NCBI GenBank assembly: GCA_025964625.1
Contig: JAOPYL010000047.1
Span: forward strand, 1 to 33,350
From: Actinoallomurus sp.
GTDB taxonomy: Bacteria > Actinomycetota > Actinomycetes > Streptosporangiales > Streptosporangiaceae
Length of the DNA stretch: 33,350 nucleotides
Direction: 5' to 3'
Made by a program: the position numbers and the translations under genes. Under the pieces are notes generated by a model that saw only the letters and a program-made list of their open reading frames with translations, ran no database searches and had not been told where the DNA came from. The stretch's first letter is position 1, and each line of letters begins with the position of its first letter. This document shows positions 17,109 through 24,923 of this stretch, one piece after another.

Positions 17109-18283
17109 TCAGCGGATACGGCGATACGTTCGGCAGGCGCCGCTCGTGGCCGGGCAGGCTGGCCGAGTCGTCGCTCCGGCGACTCGACTGGACACTGATC
17201 GGCGCCGTGGGCGTCCTGTCGATCATCGGCTCGCTGCTCGTGTTCTCCGCGACGCGGGCGAGTCTGGCCGAAGCGGGTGCCGACCCGGAGTCCTTCATCA
17301 AGAAGCACCTGCTGAATCTGGCGATCGGCCTTCTTCTGGGCGGCGTCACGGCGGCACTGGACTACCGCTTGCTGCGCGCGTACGCGCCGATCGTCTACGC
17401 GGCCGCCTGCATCGGCCTGGTGGTCGTGCTCACACCGCTCGGGGCGACGATCAATGGGTCGCATTCGTGGATCCCCCTGGGCGGCGGCTTCCAGCTGCAG
17501 CCGTCGGAGTTCGCCAAGGTGGGCATGGTCGTCCTGCTGGCGATGCTCCTCGGCGAGCCTCGCGACGGGGAGGTCGGGCCGGGCCGCCGCGACATCTTGA
17601 TCGCCCTGGCGCTGGCCGCGCTGCCCGCCGCCCTGGTGATGCTGCAGCCGGACCTCGGCACCACGCTGGTGTTCGGCATGGTGACCATCGGCATGCTCGG
17701 GGTGTCCGGCGCACCCAAGCGCTGGGTGTTCGGGCTGGTCGGCGCGGCCGCCTCGGCGGCGCTGGCGGTGTGGTGGCTGCATCTGCTGAAGCCGTATCAG
17801 ATCAACCGGTTCACGGCCTTCGCCGATCCGTCGAAGGACCCGCGCGGCGCCGGCTACAACGCCCAGCAGGCGCGCATCACGGTCGGTTCGGGCGGGCTCC
17901 TCGGCAAGGGACTGTTCCACGGCGAGCAGACGACGGGACACTTCGTGCCCGAGCAGCACACCGACTTCATCTTCACCGTGGCGGGGGAGGAGCTCGGCTT
18001 CGTCGGGGCCGCGCTGATCACTGTGCTGCTGGGGGTGGTGCTCTGGCGCGGGCTGCGCATCGCCACACAGGCCGCCGACCTGTTCGGCATGCTGGTGGCC
18101 GGCGGGGTGGTCTGCTGGCTGGCGTTCCAGACGTTCGAGAACATCGGCATGACCGTCGGCATCATGCCGATCACGGGCCTGCCGCTGCCCTTCGTCTCCT
18201 ACGGCGGCTCCGCGACCTTCGCCAACATGATCGCCCTCGGACTGCTGGAGGCGGTTCATCTGCGCAGGAACCCCTACGAGTGA
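17105..18283 (+). CDS. rodA: RodA, SEDS-family peptidoglycan glycosyltransferase
   Basis: RodA polymerises lipid II into glycan strands in complex with the class B PBP encoded just before it. The 392-aa protein has about ten membrane segments beginning at residue 36, after a basic cytoplasmic start. Family signatures are NGSHSWIPLGGGFQLQPSEFAK, the loop GYNAQQARITVGSGGLLGKGL, EQHTDFIFTVAGEELGF with the conserved acidic residues, and the end segment LPFVSYGGSATFANMIALG. It overlaps the PBP2 stop by four bases. In Streptomyces the gene in this position is called sfr. It is the last gene of the operon; I see no terminator in the 139 bases that follow. Confidence 0.94.
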   Translation: MISGYGDTFGRRRSWPGRLAESSLRRLDWTLIGAVGVLSIIGSLLVFSATRASLAEAGADPESFIKKHLLNLAIGLLLGGVTAALDYRLLRAYAPIVYAAACIGLVVVLTPLGATINGSHSWIPLGGGFQLQPSEFAKVGMVVLLAMLLGEPRDGEVGPGRRDILIALALAALPAALVMLQPDLGTTLVFGMVTIGMLGVSGAPKRWVFGLVGAAASAALAVWWLHLLKPYQINRFTAFADPSKDPRGAGYNAQQARITVGSGGLLGKGLFHGEQTTGHFVPEQHTDFIFTVAGEELGFVGAALITVLLGVVLWRGLRIATQAADLFGMLVAGGVVCWLAFQTFENIGMTVGIMPITGLPLPFVSYGGSATFANMIALGLLEAVHLRRNPYE

Positions 18284-18376
18284 GTGGCCGCTCCGCGTGA
18301 ACGGGCGACTACGGCCGATTGCTCCAGAAGGTGTGATCGGGAGCCCATCGTGACCGGGACGGCGGGAGTGCGGCGG

Positions 18377-18382
18377 TAGGCT
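18377..18382 (+). promoter_or_regulatory. Candidate -10 element for the radical SAM gene
   Basis: TAGGCT matches TANNNT and lies 40 bases before the ATG at 18423, giving a leader of about 34 bases with GGAGG at 18411-18415. A TGACC at 18351-18355 recalls a -35 but is too far away (21 bases), so the -35 is unresolved. Confidence 0.4.
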
Positions 18383-18422
18383 GAGATTTTTGATCCCAAT
18401 CCCTGTTTGCGGAGGCTTCCTC

Positions 18423-20345
18423 ATGCCCGTCGAGTCGCTCTTCGCACGTCTGGAGCCGCTGCTCCCTCAGGTGCAGAAGCCGATTCAGTATGTCGGCGGT
18501 GAGCTGAACTCCTCGGTCAAGGAGTGGGACGAGGCCGAGGTCCGGTGGGCCCTGATGTACCCGGACGCCTACGAGGTCGGCCTGCCGAACCAGGGCGTGC
18601 AGATCCTCTACGAGCTGCTGAACGAACGCGACGGCGTGCTGGCCGAGCGCACCTACAGCGTGTGGTCCGACCTCGAGGCGCTGATGCGCGAGCACGGTAT
18701 CCCGCAGTTCACCGTCGACGGGCACCGCCCGGTGGGCGCTTTCGACGTGCTCGGGGTCAGCTTCTCCACCGAGCTCGGCTACACCAACCTGCTGACCGCC
18801 CTGGATCTGGCCGGCATCCCGCTGCGGGCGGAGGACCGGTCCGATGAGCATCCGATCGTGATGGCCGGGGGGCATGCGGCCTTCAACCCCGAGCCGATCG
18901 CCGACTTCCTCGACGCCGCGGTGCTCGGCGACGGTGAGGAGATCGTCCTCGCGATCACCGAGGTGATCCGCGAGTGGAAGGCCGAGGGCGGTCCCGGGGG
19001 CCGCGACGAGTTGCTCATGCGGCTGGCCCGCTCCGGTGGCGTCTACGTGCCCCGGTTCTACGACGTGAGCTACCTGCCCGACGGGCGGATCCAGCGGGTC
19101 GCGCCCAACCGGCAGGGCGTGCCGTGGCGGGTCGCCAAGCACACAGTCATGGACCTCGACCAGTGGCCGTACCCCAAGAAGCCGCTGGTGCCGCTCGCCG
19201 AGACCGTGCACGAGCGGTTCAGCGTTGAGATCTTCCGCGGCTGCACGCGCGGCTGCCGGTTCTGCCAGGCAGGAATGATCACCCGGCCCGTGCGGGAGCG
19301 TTCGATCACCACGATCGGCGACATGGTGGAGACCGGGCTCAAGGAGTCCGGCTTCCAGGAGGTCGGCCTGCTCAGCCTGTCCAGCGCCGACCACTCCGAG
19401 ATCGGGGACATGGCCAAGGGGCTCGCCGACCGGTACCAGGGCACGAACACGTCGCTCTCGCTGCCCTCCACTCGCGTCGACGCGTTCAACATCACTCTGG
19501 CCAACGAGTTCTCCCGTGGGGGCCGCCGCTCCGGGCTGACCTTCGCGCCGGAGGGCGGGTCCGAGCGGATGCGCAAAGTGATCAACAAGATGGTCACCGA
19601 AGAGGACCTGATCCGCACGGTCACGACGGCGTACGAGAACGGCTGGCGGCAGGTCAAGCTGTACTTCATGTGCGGGCTGCCGACCGAGGAGGACGAGGAC
19701 GTCCTCGCCATCGCCGACATGGCCAAGCGTGTCATCAAGGCGGGCCGCGAGGCGACTGGCCGGCGCGACATCCGCTGCACCGTGTCCATCGGCGGGTTCG
19801 TGCCCAAGCCGCATACGCCGTTCCAGTGGGCGGCCCAGTGCGACCACGAGACCGTCGACCGGCGCCTGCGCGCGCTGAAGGCCTCGCTCCGCCGCGACAA
19901 GGAGTACGGCCGCGCCATCGGCCTGCGCTACCACGACGGCGAGCCCTCCATCATCGAGGGACTCCTGTCGCGCGGCGACCGCCGGGTCGGCAAGGTCATC
20001 CAGGCCGTGTGGGAGGACGGCGGCCGCTTCGACGGCTGGAGCGAGCACTTCTCGTACGCCCGATGGAGGGCCTGCGCCGACGAGGCCCTCGCCGGGGAGC
20101 CGGTCGACCTCGACTGGTACACCGTGCGCGAGCGCGAGGAGGTCGAGGTGCTCCCGTGGGACCACCTCGATGCGGGGCTGGACCGCGAATGGCTCTGGCA
20201 GGACTGGCAGGACGCCGTCGACGAGACGGAGGTCGATGACTGCCGCTGGACCCCCTGCTACGACTGCGGTGTGTGCCCGACCATGGACACCGGGATCCAG
20301 ATCGGCCCCACCGGGAAGAAGCTCCTCCCGCTGAGCGTGGTCTGA
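18423..20345 (+). CDS. TIGR03960-like radical SAM protein
   Basis: This 640-aa enzyme is of unknown reaction. Residues 1-190 form a Rossmann-like B12-binding-type domain (MYPDAYEVGLPNQGVQ; MAGGHAAFNPEPIADFLD), though no DxHxxG cobalamin motif is visible. The radical SAM core carries the cluster motif C274-x3-C278-x2-C281 in FRGCTRGCRFCQ, then LSLSSADHSEIGD, LPSTRVDAF and FAPEGGSERMRKVINK. The C-terminal end holds a second cysteine group, C607-x4-C612-x2-C615-x2-C618, which could bind another Fe-S cluster or zinc. ATG at 18423 has GGAGG seven bases upstream. In actinobacteria and many other bacteria this gene is paired with a DUF2344/TIGR03936 gene and lies near RNase E/G, exactly as here. A role in tRNA, rRNA or RNase modification is a guess from this context only. 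Confidence 0.87.
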   Translation: MPVESLFARLEPLLPQVQKPIQYVGGELNSSVKEWDEAEVRWALMYPDAYEVGLPNQGVQILYELLNERDGVLAERTYSVWSDLEALMREHGIPQFTVDGHRPVGAFDVLGVSFSTELGYTNLLTALDLAGIPLRAEDRSDEHPIVMAGGHAAFNPEPIADFLDAAVLGDGEEIVLAITEVIREWKAEGGPGGRDELLMRLARSGGVYVPRFYDVSYLPDGRIQRVAPNRQGVPWRVAKHTVMDLDQWPYPKKPLVPLAETVHERFSVEIFRGCTRGCRFCQAGMITRPVRERSITTIGDMVETGLKESGFQEVGLLSLSSADHSEIGDMAKGLADRYQGTNTSLSLPSTRVDAFNITLANEFSRGGRRSGLTFAPEGGSERMRKVINKMVTEEDLIRTVTTAYENGWRQVKLYFMCGLPTEEDEDVLAIADMAKRVIKAGREATGRRDIRCTVSIGGFVPKPHTPFQWAAQCDHETVDRRLRALKASLRRDKEYGRAIGLRYHDGEPSIIEGLLSRGDRRVGKVIQAVWEDGGRFDGWSEHFSYARWRACADEALAGEPVDLDWYTVREREEVEVLPWDHLDAGLDREWLWQDWQDAVDETEVDDCRWTPCYDCGVCPTMDTGIQIGPTGKKLLPLSVV

Positions 20346-20543
20346 GCGCCGGGGCCACGGCGGCCGGATCGGGAATCGCCCGCCCGGTCCGTTCCACGTC
20401 GTGCTGGGAACCGGCGCGGGCCGCCGGCCGTTCCGTCTCTAGAGCGCTGGGCCTGGACTCGCGGGCCCCATGACCCCGTACTCTTATAGGACAAAGACGT
20501 TTGGATCTGGCACCGAGTAGGAAGGACCGAAACCCTGGCACCT

Positions 20544-21362
20544 ATGCCGGAGGGCCCGGCGCCGGCCCCCGTGACCCAACGCCTGCGCGTGCGCTATGCC
20601 AAACGCGGCAGGTTGCGGTTCACCAGCCACCGTGACATATCCCGGGCCGTGGAACGCGCCATTCGGCGCGCCGGGATCCCGGTGGCATTCAGCGCCGGAT
20701 TCACCCCCCACCCGAAGATCTCGTACGCGGGTGCGGCGGCTACTGGTGTTGCCAGTGAGGCGGAATACCTCGAAATAGGGCTCATTACCCCCTGCGATCC
20801 GGACCACGTGCGGACCGGCCTCGACGACGCGCTACCCGAGGGTCTCGATATCCTCGATGCCGTCGAGGCGTGTACCGGTGCCCTGGCGGACCGGCTGGAG
20901 GCATCGCGCTGGCTCGTACGACTCGACGGCGTCGTTCCGGACGTCGCCGAGGCGGCCGCACTCGCCTTCATGGCGGCCGGTGAGATCGAGGTAGAACGCC
21001 TCACGAAGAAGGGACGCCGGCGCTTCGACGCCCGCGCCGCGGTCATCGCGTGCGAGCTCGACCGGCGTGCCACCAAGGAGGCAGGTGCCTCATGTGCAAT
21101 ACTTCGAATGGTTGTTCGGCACATGACACCCGCCGTTCGACCTGACGACGTCCTCGCCGGACTTCGCCAGGTGGCCGACCTCGCGCCGCCGTCGCCTCCA
21201 CTGGTGACGCGGCTTGCGCAGGGGCCACTCGGCGAATCCGCCGGCGAGCTCACCGACCCGCTGACCCCCGACCGGCAGACCGCACCGGCAGGCGATGGTG
21301 TCGCCGCAACCGCGAGCGCCATAGGGACGGCGGACCCGGGCGCCGTCAGCGCCCAGCCGTAG
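20544..21362 (+). CDS. TIGR03936-like radical SAM-associated protein (DUF2344)
   Basis: This 272-aa protein of unknown function is recognised by its N-terminal third: RVRYAKRGRLRFTSHRDISRAVERAIRRAG, then PVAFSAGFTPHPKISY and EYLEIGL. Residues 165-215 hold a compact alpha/beta part (VERLTKKGRRRFDARAAV), and the last 60 residues are a low-complexity tail. In several phyla this domain is found fused to, or next to, the TIGR03960-type radical SAM protein, so it is probably its partner or a substrate carrier. ATG at 20544 is used; the nearest purine-rich site (GAAGGA at 20521-20526) is 17 bases away. The GTG at 20571 is an alternative, and the start is uncertain. The 198-base gap upstream has TATAGGAC near 20490, which might be a promoter, but I could not define one. 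Confidence 0.85.
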   Translation: MPEGPAPAPVTQRLRVRYAKRGRLRFTSHRDISRAVERAIRRAGIPVAFSAGFTPHPKISYAGAAATGVASEAEYLEIGLITPCDPDHVRTGLDDALPEGLDILDAVEACTGALADRLEASRWLVRLDGVVPDVAEAAALAFMAAGEIEVERLTKKGRRRFDARAAVIACELDRRATKEAGASCAILRMVVRHMTPAVRPDDVLAGLRQVADLAPPSPPLVTRLAQGPLGESAGELTDPLTPDRQTAPAGDGVAATASAIGTADPGAVSAQP

Positions 21363-21479
21363 GTGATTCCATGCAGCGCATGGCTTGTCACCGGCGACCG
21401 GGCGCGCCCCTGATGACTTTGTCGGCGCGGTCCGCAAGGGCCACGCCGGCGCCAACGAGAAATGGAGCGCTTCCGTGCG

Positions 21480-21502
21480 GCGCACCCCTTGCGGGGTCGC
21501 GC
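21480..21502 (+). promoter_or_regulatory. Hairpin in the leader of the RNase E/G gene
   Basis: GCGCACCCC, a TTGC loop and GGGGT(C)GCGC form a 9-bp stem with one bulged C. It ends 13 bases before the GGGAGA ribosome binding site at 21516-21521. It lies in the 167-base gap before the RNase gene. RNase E genes of other bacteria are autoregulated through leader structure; whether this one is used that way is inference. Confidence 0.35.
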
Positions 21503-21529
21503 CCGGGAGCCTGACGGGAGACAGCCCGC

Positions 21530-24034
21530 ATGCTTGATAACGAACTCGGTGACGCCACCGGCGGCACCGAAAACACTGGCAATGGATCTAGTGGTGAGAC
21601 CAAGAAGGCGTCCCGCCCGCGCCGGGCCAGCCGCCCGGCCGGGCCGCCTCCTGAGCCGGTAGAGGAGACGACTCCGGCGCCCGTCGAGGCGAGGGCCGCC
21701 AAGGCCACGCGCGCCCGGAAGAGCACCGCTCGCAAGACCCCGGCCGCGCAGGATGCGGAGCCGGCGGCCGCGCCCAAGGCCGAGTCGGTGACCGCGCCGA
21801 AGGCCGAGCCCGCGGTCGCGCTACCGGGGGTTCCCGAGGCGGCCTTCCAGCCGCCGATGGTCGTCTTCCAGCCGCCGCAACTGCCGGAGGGGGAGGCGAC
21901 GCCGACGTCCAAGCCGAAGGCGGAGACCCAGCCGAAGGCGAAGGCGGAGCCCAAGGCCAGGACCAAGGCGGAGACCCAGCCGAAGGCCAAGGTGGAGAGC
22001 CAGTCGAAGGGCGAGGAGCCCGACGACGAGCACGACGACGACGGCTCGGACAAGAACGGACGCCGCCGCCGGCGGCGCGGCGGCCGCGGCCGCGGCAAGG
22101 CCCAGGACGGCCAGGACGCCGAGGAGACCGGCAGGGACACCGAGGACGTCGAGCATCCGCAGGCCGCCGACGAGTCCGCGGACGAGTTCGACGAGCATGA
22201 TGAGTCCGGTTCGACCCGCCGTCGGCGTCGCCGTCGGCGCCGCACCGCCGGGGGCGACGGCGAGGACACCACGCCAGACGACCCGCCCAACACGGTGGTG
22301 CACGTCCGTGAGGCCCGTGAGGCCCGTGAGCCCCGCGCGGCCGAGGACGAGGTGCAGTCGGTCAAGGGCTCGACGCGGCTGGAGGCCAAGAAGCAGCGCC
22401 GGCGCGAGGGGCGCGAACAGGGCCGCCGCCGGCCGCCGATCGTCACCGAGTCGGAGTTCCTGGCCCGGCGGGAGTCCGTCGAGCGCGTCATGGTGATCCG
22501 TTCGGAGGGCGAGCGCACCCAGATCGGCGTCCTCGAGGACAACGTGCTGGTCGAGCACTACGTCGACCGGTCGAGCCACCAGTCCTACGTCGGGAACGTC
22601 TATCTCGGCAAGGTGCAGAACGTCCTGCCCTCGATGGAGGCGGCGTTCGTCGACATCGGCAAGGGCCGCAACGCGGTCCTCTACGCCGGTGAGGTGAACT
22701 GGGACCTCGCCGGGCTCGAGGGGCAGCCGCGCCGCATCGAGTCGGCGCTGAGGTCCGGTCAGTCGGTGCTGGTCCAGGTCACCAAGGACCCGCTCGGTCA
22801 CAAGGGCGCCCGGTTGACGAGCCAGATCTCGCTTCCTGGCCGCTACCTCGTGTACGTCCCGGACGGATCGATGACCGGCATCAGCCGCAAGCTGCCCGAC
22901 AAGGAGCGCACGCGGCTCAAGCAGATCCTCAAGAAGGTCATGCCGGAGAACGCCGGCGTGATCGTGCGGACGGCCGCCGAGGGCGCCGCCGAGGAGGAGC
23001 TGGCCCGTGACGTGTCCCGGCTGGCCGCGCAGTGGGAGAACATCAAGCGCCAGTCGAAGACGGCCAGCGCGCCCGCCATGCTGCACGGCGAGCCGGACCT
23101 GACCATCCGGGTCGTCCGCGACATCTTCAACGAGGACTTCAGCAAGCTCATCGTGCAGGGCGAGGACGCCTCGGACATGGTCGAGGAGTACGTCGGCTAC
23201 GTCGCCCCGCATCTGGCCGGCCGGGTGCAGCAGTGGACCGACGAGGACGTCTTCGCCGACTACCGCGTGGACGAGCAGATCGCCAAGGCCATGGAGCGCA
23301 AGGTGTGGCTGCCCAGCGGGGGTTCGCTGGTCATCGACCGCACCGAGGCGATGACGGTCGTCGACGTCAACACCGGCAAGTTCACCGGGCAGGGCGGCAA
23401 CCTCGAGGAGACCGTCACCCGCAACAACCTGGAGGCCGCCGAGGAGATCGTGCACCAGCTCCGGCTGCGTGACATCGGCGGCATCATCGTCATCGACTTC
23501 ATCGACATGGTGCTGGAGAGCAACCGCGAGCTCGTGTTGCGCAGGATGCTCGAGTGCCTGTCGCGGGACCGTACCAAGCACCAGGTCGCCGAGGTGACCT
23601 CGCTCGGGCTCGTGCAGATGACCCGTAAGCGCGTGGGAGGCGGGCTCCTGGAGTCGTTCTCCGAGCCGTGTGAGTGCTGCAACGGCCGGGGCATCCACGT
23701 CACGCTGTCGCCGGTCGAGCCGAAGCCGGAGAAGTCCGCCGGGCCCAGCCGCCGCAGGAAGCGCAAGGGCGAGGTCGAGAAGGCCGTCGAGGAGAAGATG
23801 GCCAAGGTCGAGCGGGACAGGGCCGCCAAGCCGGATGCCGCGGAAGAGGCCGGCGAGGCCGACTCCGGGCACGACGACGACGATGAGAGGCACGAGGCCG
23901 CCGAGTCGGCCGTGACGGCGCACGAGCCCGCGGAGACGGGGGCGGAGCCGGCCGACGGCGAGCCGTCGGTCAACGGCCGCCGCAGGCGTTCACGCCGCGC
24001 GCCGCGGGCCAAGTCCGAGGCCGCCGCGGAGTGA
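21530..24034 (+). CDS. rne: RNase E/G family endoribonuclease with long disordered arms
   Basis: This 834-aa endonuclease initiates mRNA decay and processes rRNA and tRNA precursors. The catalytic core lies in the middle, as in other actinobacterial RNase E proteins. About 320 residues of Ala/Lys/Glu/Arg/Pro-rich disordered sequence come first. The S1 domain starts near residue 321 (MVIRSEGERTQIG; YVGNVYLGKVQNVLPSMEAAFVDIG). The DNase I-like part has likely metal ligands D612 (VVDVNTGKF) and D656 (IVIDFIDM), and the zinc-link cysteines are in PCECCNGRG. A charged tail of about 120 residues ends in an Arg-rich stretch. Arg-rich runs (GRRRRRRGGRGRGK, RRRRRRRRR) probably bind RNA or partners. 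ATG at 21530 follows GGGAGA by eight bases. A hairpin closes the unit before rplU. Confidence 0.93.
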   Translation: MLDNELGDATGGTENTGNGSSGETKKASRPRRASRPAGPPPEPVEETTPAPVEARAAKATRARKSTARKTPAAQDAEPAAAPKAESVTAPKAEPAVALPGVPEAAFQPPMVVFQPPQLPEGEATPTSKPKAETQPKAKAEPKARTKAETQPKAKVESQSKGEEPDDEHDDDGSDKNGRRRRRRGGRGRGKAQDGQDAEETGRDTEDVEHPQAADESADEFDEHDESGSTRRRRRRRRRTAGGDGEDTTPDDPPNTVVHVREAREAREPRAAEDEVQSVKGSTRLEAKKQRRREGREQGRRRPPIVTESEFLARRESVERVMVIRSEGERTQIGVLEDNVLVEHYVDRSSHQSYVGNVYLGKVQNVLPSMEAAFVDIGKGRNAVLYAGEVNWDLAGLEGQPRRIESALRSGQSVLVQVTKDPLGHKGARLTSQISLPGRYLVYVPDGSMTGISRKLPDKERTRLKQILKKVMPENAGVIVRTAAEGAAEEELARDVSRLAAQWENIKRQSKTASAPAMLHGEPDLTIRVVRDIFNEDFSKLIVQGEDASDMVEEYVGYVAPHLAGRVQQWTDEDVFADYRVDEQIAKAMERKVWLPSGGSLVIDRTEAMTVVDVNTGKFTGQGGNLEETVTRNNLEAAEEIVHQLRLRDIGGIIVIDFIDMVLESNRELVLRRMLECLSRDRTKHQVAEVTSLGLVQMTRKRVGGGLLESFSEPCECCNGRGIHVTLSPVEPKPEKSAGPSRRRKRKGEVEKAVEEKMAKVERDRAAKPDAAEEAGEADSGHDDDDERHEAAESAVTAHEPAETGAEPADGEPSVNGRRRRSRRAPRAKSEAAAE
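21917..22012 (+). repeat. Two 48-bp repeats coding 16-residue Lys/Ala/Glu/Gln repeats
   Basis: The 48-bp units at 21917-21964 and 21965-22012 encode KAETQPKAKAEPKART and KAETQPKAKVESQSKG. Their first 23 bases are identical. They lie in the N-terminal disordered arm of the RNase E/G protein, where length variation would be tolerated. Confidence 0.75.
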
Positions 24035-24035
24035 G

Positions 24036-24078
24036 GCCGTTCTGGGCCGTGATCCTTGTGGTCGCGGCCCGGAACGGC
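24036..24078 (+). terminator. Hairpin after the RNase E/G gene
   Basis: A 14-bp stem (GCCGTTCTGGGCCG against CGGCCCGGAACGGC, one G-T wobble) with a 15-base loop begins two bases after the stop codon. There is no U-tract. The rplU promoter lies just downstream, which supports a transcription boundary here. Confidence 0.6.
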
Positions 24079-24084
24079 GGCCGG

Positions 24085-24115
24085 TTCGACCTGGAGGCAC
24101 CGGATCCGGTAGTCT
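24085..24115 (+). promoter_or_regulatory. Candidate rplU promoter
   Basis: TTCGAC at 24085-24090 and TAGTCT at 24110-24115 form a plausible -35/-10 pair with a 19-base spacer. It lies directly after the RNase hairpin and leaves a leader of about 130 bases before rplU. Confidence 0.45.
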
Positions 24116-24215
24116 GAGTATCCGGCACGTTTCACGTGTCGTTGTTAGCGCGCCTGATGTCTTTCACGCGATGGGCACAGGCAGCAGCTTCCGAAATGAG
24201 CTTTGTTCGGTTAGT

Positions 24216-24230
24216 CGTGCCCGAGGCACG
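24216..24230 (+). promoter_or_regulatory. Small hairpin next to the rplU ribosome binding site
   Basis: CGTGCC-CGA-GGCACG forms a 6-bp stem with a 3-base loop, ending a few bases before the purine-rich AAAGGAAAGG that serves as the rplU ribosome binding site. In the long rplU leader this could be a protein-binding element for L21 autoregulation. That is a guess by analogy with other ribosomal protein leaders. Confidence 0.35.
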
Positions 24231-24248
24231 CAAAGGAAAGGTTCCGCG

Positions 24249-24563
24249 GTGTACGCGATCGTCCGTTGCGGCGGCAGGCAGGAGAAGGTGGCCGTCGACG
24301 ACGTGCTCACCGTCGACAAGGTGGCCGGTGAGGTCGGCTCGACGATGACGCTGCCGGCCGTGCTCGTCGTTGACGGCGACAGCGTCGTCAGCGAGCCCGG
24401 CGAGGTGGCCAAGTACGAGGTCACCGCCGAGATTCTCGGCGCCGCCAAGGGTCCCAAGATCAACATCATGCACTACCGGAACAAGACCGGGTACAAGCGG
24501 CGCATGGGTCACCGCCAGCCGTACACCCAGGTCAAGGTGACCGGTATCAAGGCCGGAAAGTAA
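24249..24563 (+). CDS. rplU: 50S ribosomal protein L21
   Basis: L21 binds 23S rRNA in the large subunit. The 104-aa length is typical. Signatures are VYAIVRCGGRQEKVAVDD at the start, VAKYEVTAEILGAAKGPKI in the middle and the end motif YRNKTGYKRRMGHRQPYTQVKVTGI. GTG at 24249 is chosen because the family begins here and AGGAAAGG lies about nine bases upstream; the open frame extends 26 codons further without family similarity. rpmA follows after 13 bases, the usual pair. Confidence 0.96.
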   Translation: MYAIVRCGGRQEKVAVDDVLTVDKVAGEVGSTMTLPAVLVVDGDSVVSEPGEVAKYEVTAEILGAAKGPKINIMHYRNKTGYKRRMGHRQPYTQVKVTGIKAGK

Positions 24564-24576
24564 GGGGGGGTAGAAC

Positions 24577-24834
24577 ATGGCACACAAGAAGGGCGCCTCG
24601 TCCAGCCGTAACGGCCGCGACTCCAATGCCCAGCGGCTCGGGGTCAAGCGGTTCGGCGGCCAGCGCGTCAACGCGGGTGAGATCATCGTCCGGCAGCGCG
24701 GCACGCACTTCCACCCGGGGCCGGGGGTCGGGCGTGGCGGCGACGACACGCTGTTCGCGCTCGTCGCGGGCGCGGTCGAGTTCTGCCGCTACCGCGGCCG
24801 TCGCGCCGTGAGCATCGTCCCTCCTGCGGAGTAG
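24577..24834 (+). CDS. rpmA: 50S ribosomal protein L27
   Basis: L27 reaches the peptidyl transferase centre with its N-terminal arm. The 85-aa protein starts [25 protein letters not shown], as in bacteria where the mature arm needs no proteolytic trimming. It continues [39 protein letters not shown] at 24577 follows a GGGGGG ribosome binding site. It is cotranscribed with rplU. A strong hairpin separates it from obg. Confidence 0.96.
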   Translation: MAHKKGASSSRNGRDSNAQRLGVKRFGGQRVNAGEIIVRQRGTHFHPGPGVGRGGDDTLFALVAGAVEFCRYRGRRAVSIVPPAE

Positions 24835-24864
24835 GTCCGCTGACGCGACAAGCAAGACCTTGAG

Positions 24865-24899
24865 GACGAGGGCGGACCGTTCATCGGTCCGCCCTCGTC
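24865..24899 (+). terminator. Hairpin between rpmA and obg
   Basis: A perfect 15-bp stem (GACGAGGGCGGACCG / CGGTCCGCCCTCGTC, 5-base loop) lies 30 bases after the rpmA stop and is followed by GCGTTTCG. It ends ten bases before the obg ribosome binding site. It could stop most ribosomal protein transcripts while letting some read into obg. Confidence 0.7.
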
Positions 24900-24923
24900 G
24901 CGTTTCGAAAGGAGGGGGCGCAT

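Noticed and set aside
18356-18382. Full -35/-10 promoter before the radical SAM gene
   Set aside because: Only the -10 is convincing; the TGACC upstream is 21 bases away, so no complete promoter was called.
18309-20165. 618-codon minus-strand open frame opposite the radical SAM gene
   Set aside because: The plus strand carries the radical SAM cysteine motif and expected start; the antisense translation has no recognisable domain.
20346-20543. Possible tRNA or small RNA gene in the gap before the DUF2344 gene
   Set aside because: No cloverleaf or terminator could be found; TATAGGAC near 20490 may be a promoter, but no matching -35 exists.
21821-23923. 700-codon minus-strand open frame opposite the RNase E/G gene
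   Set aside because: It is a shadow of the RNase reading frame, low in complexity (Leu/Gly/Val/Asp/His), and has no ribosome binding site or family signature.
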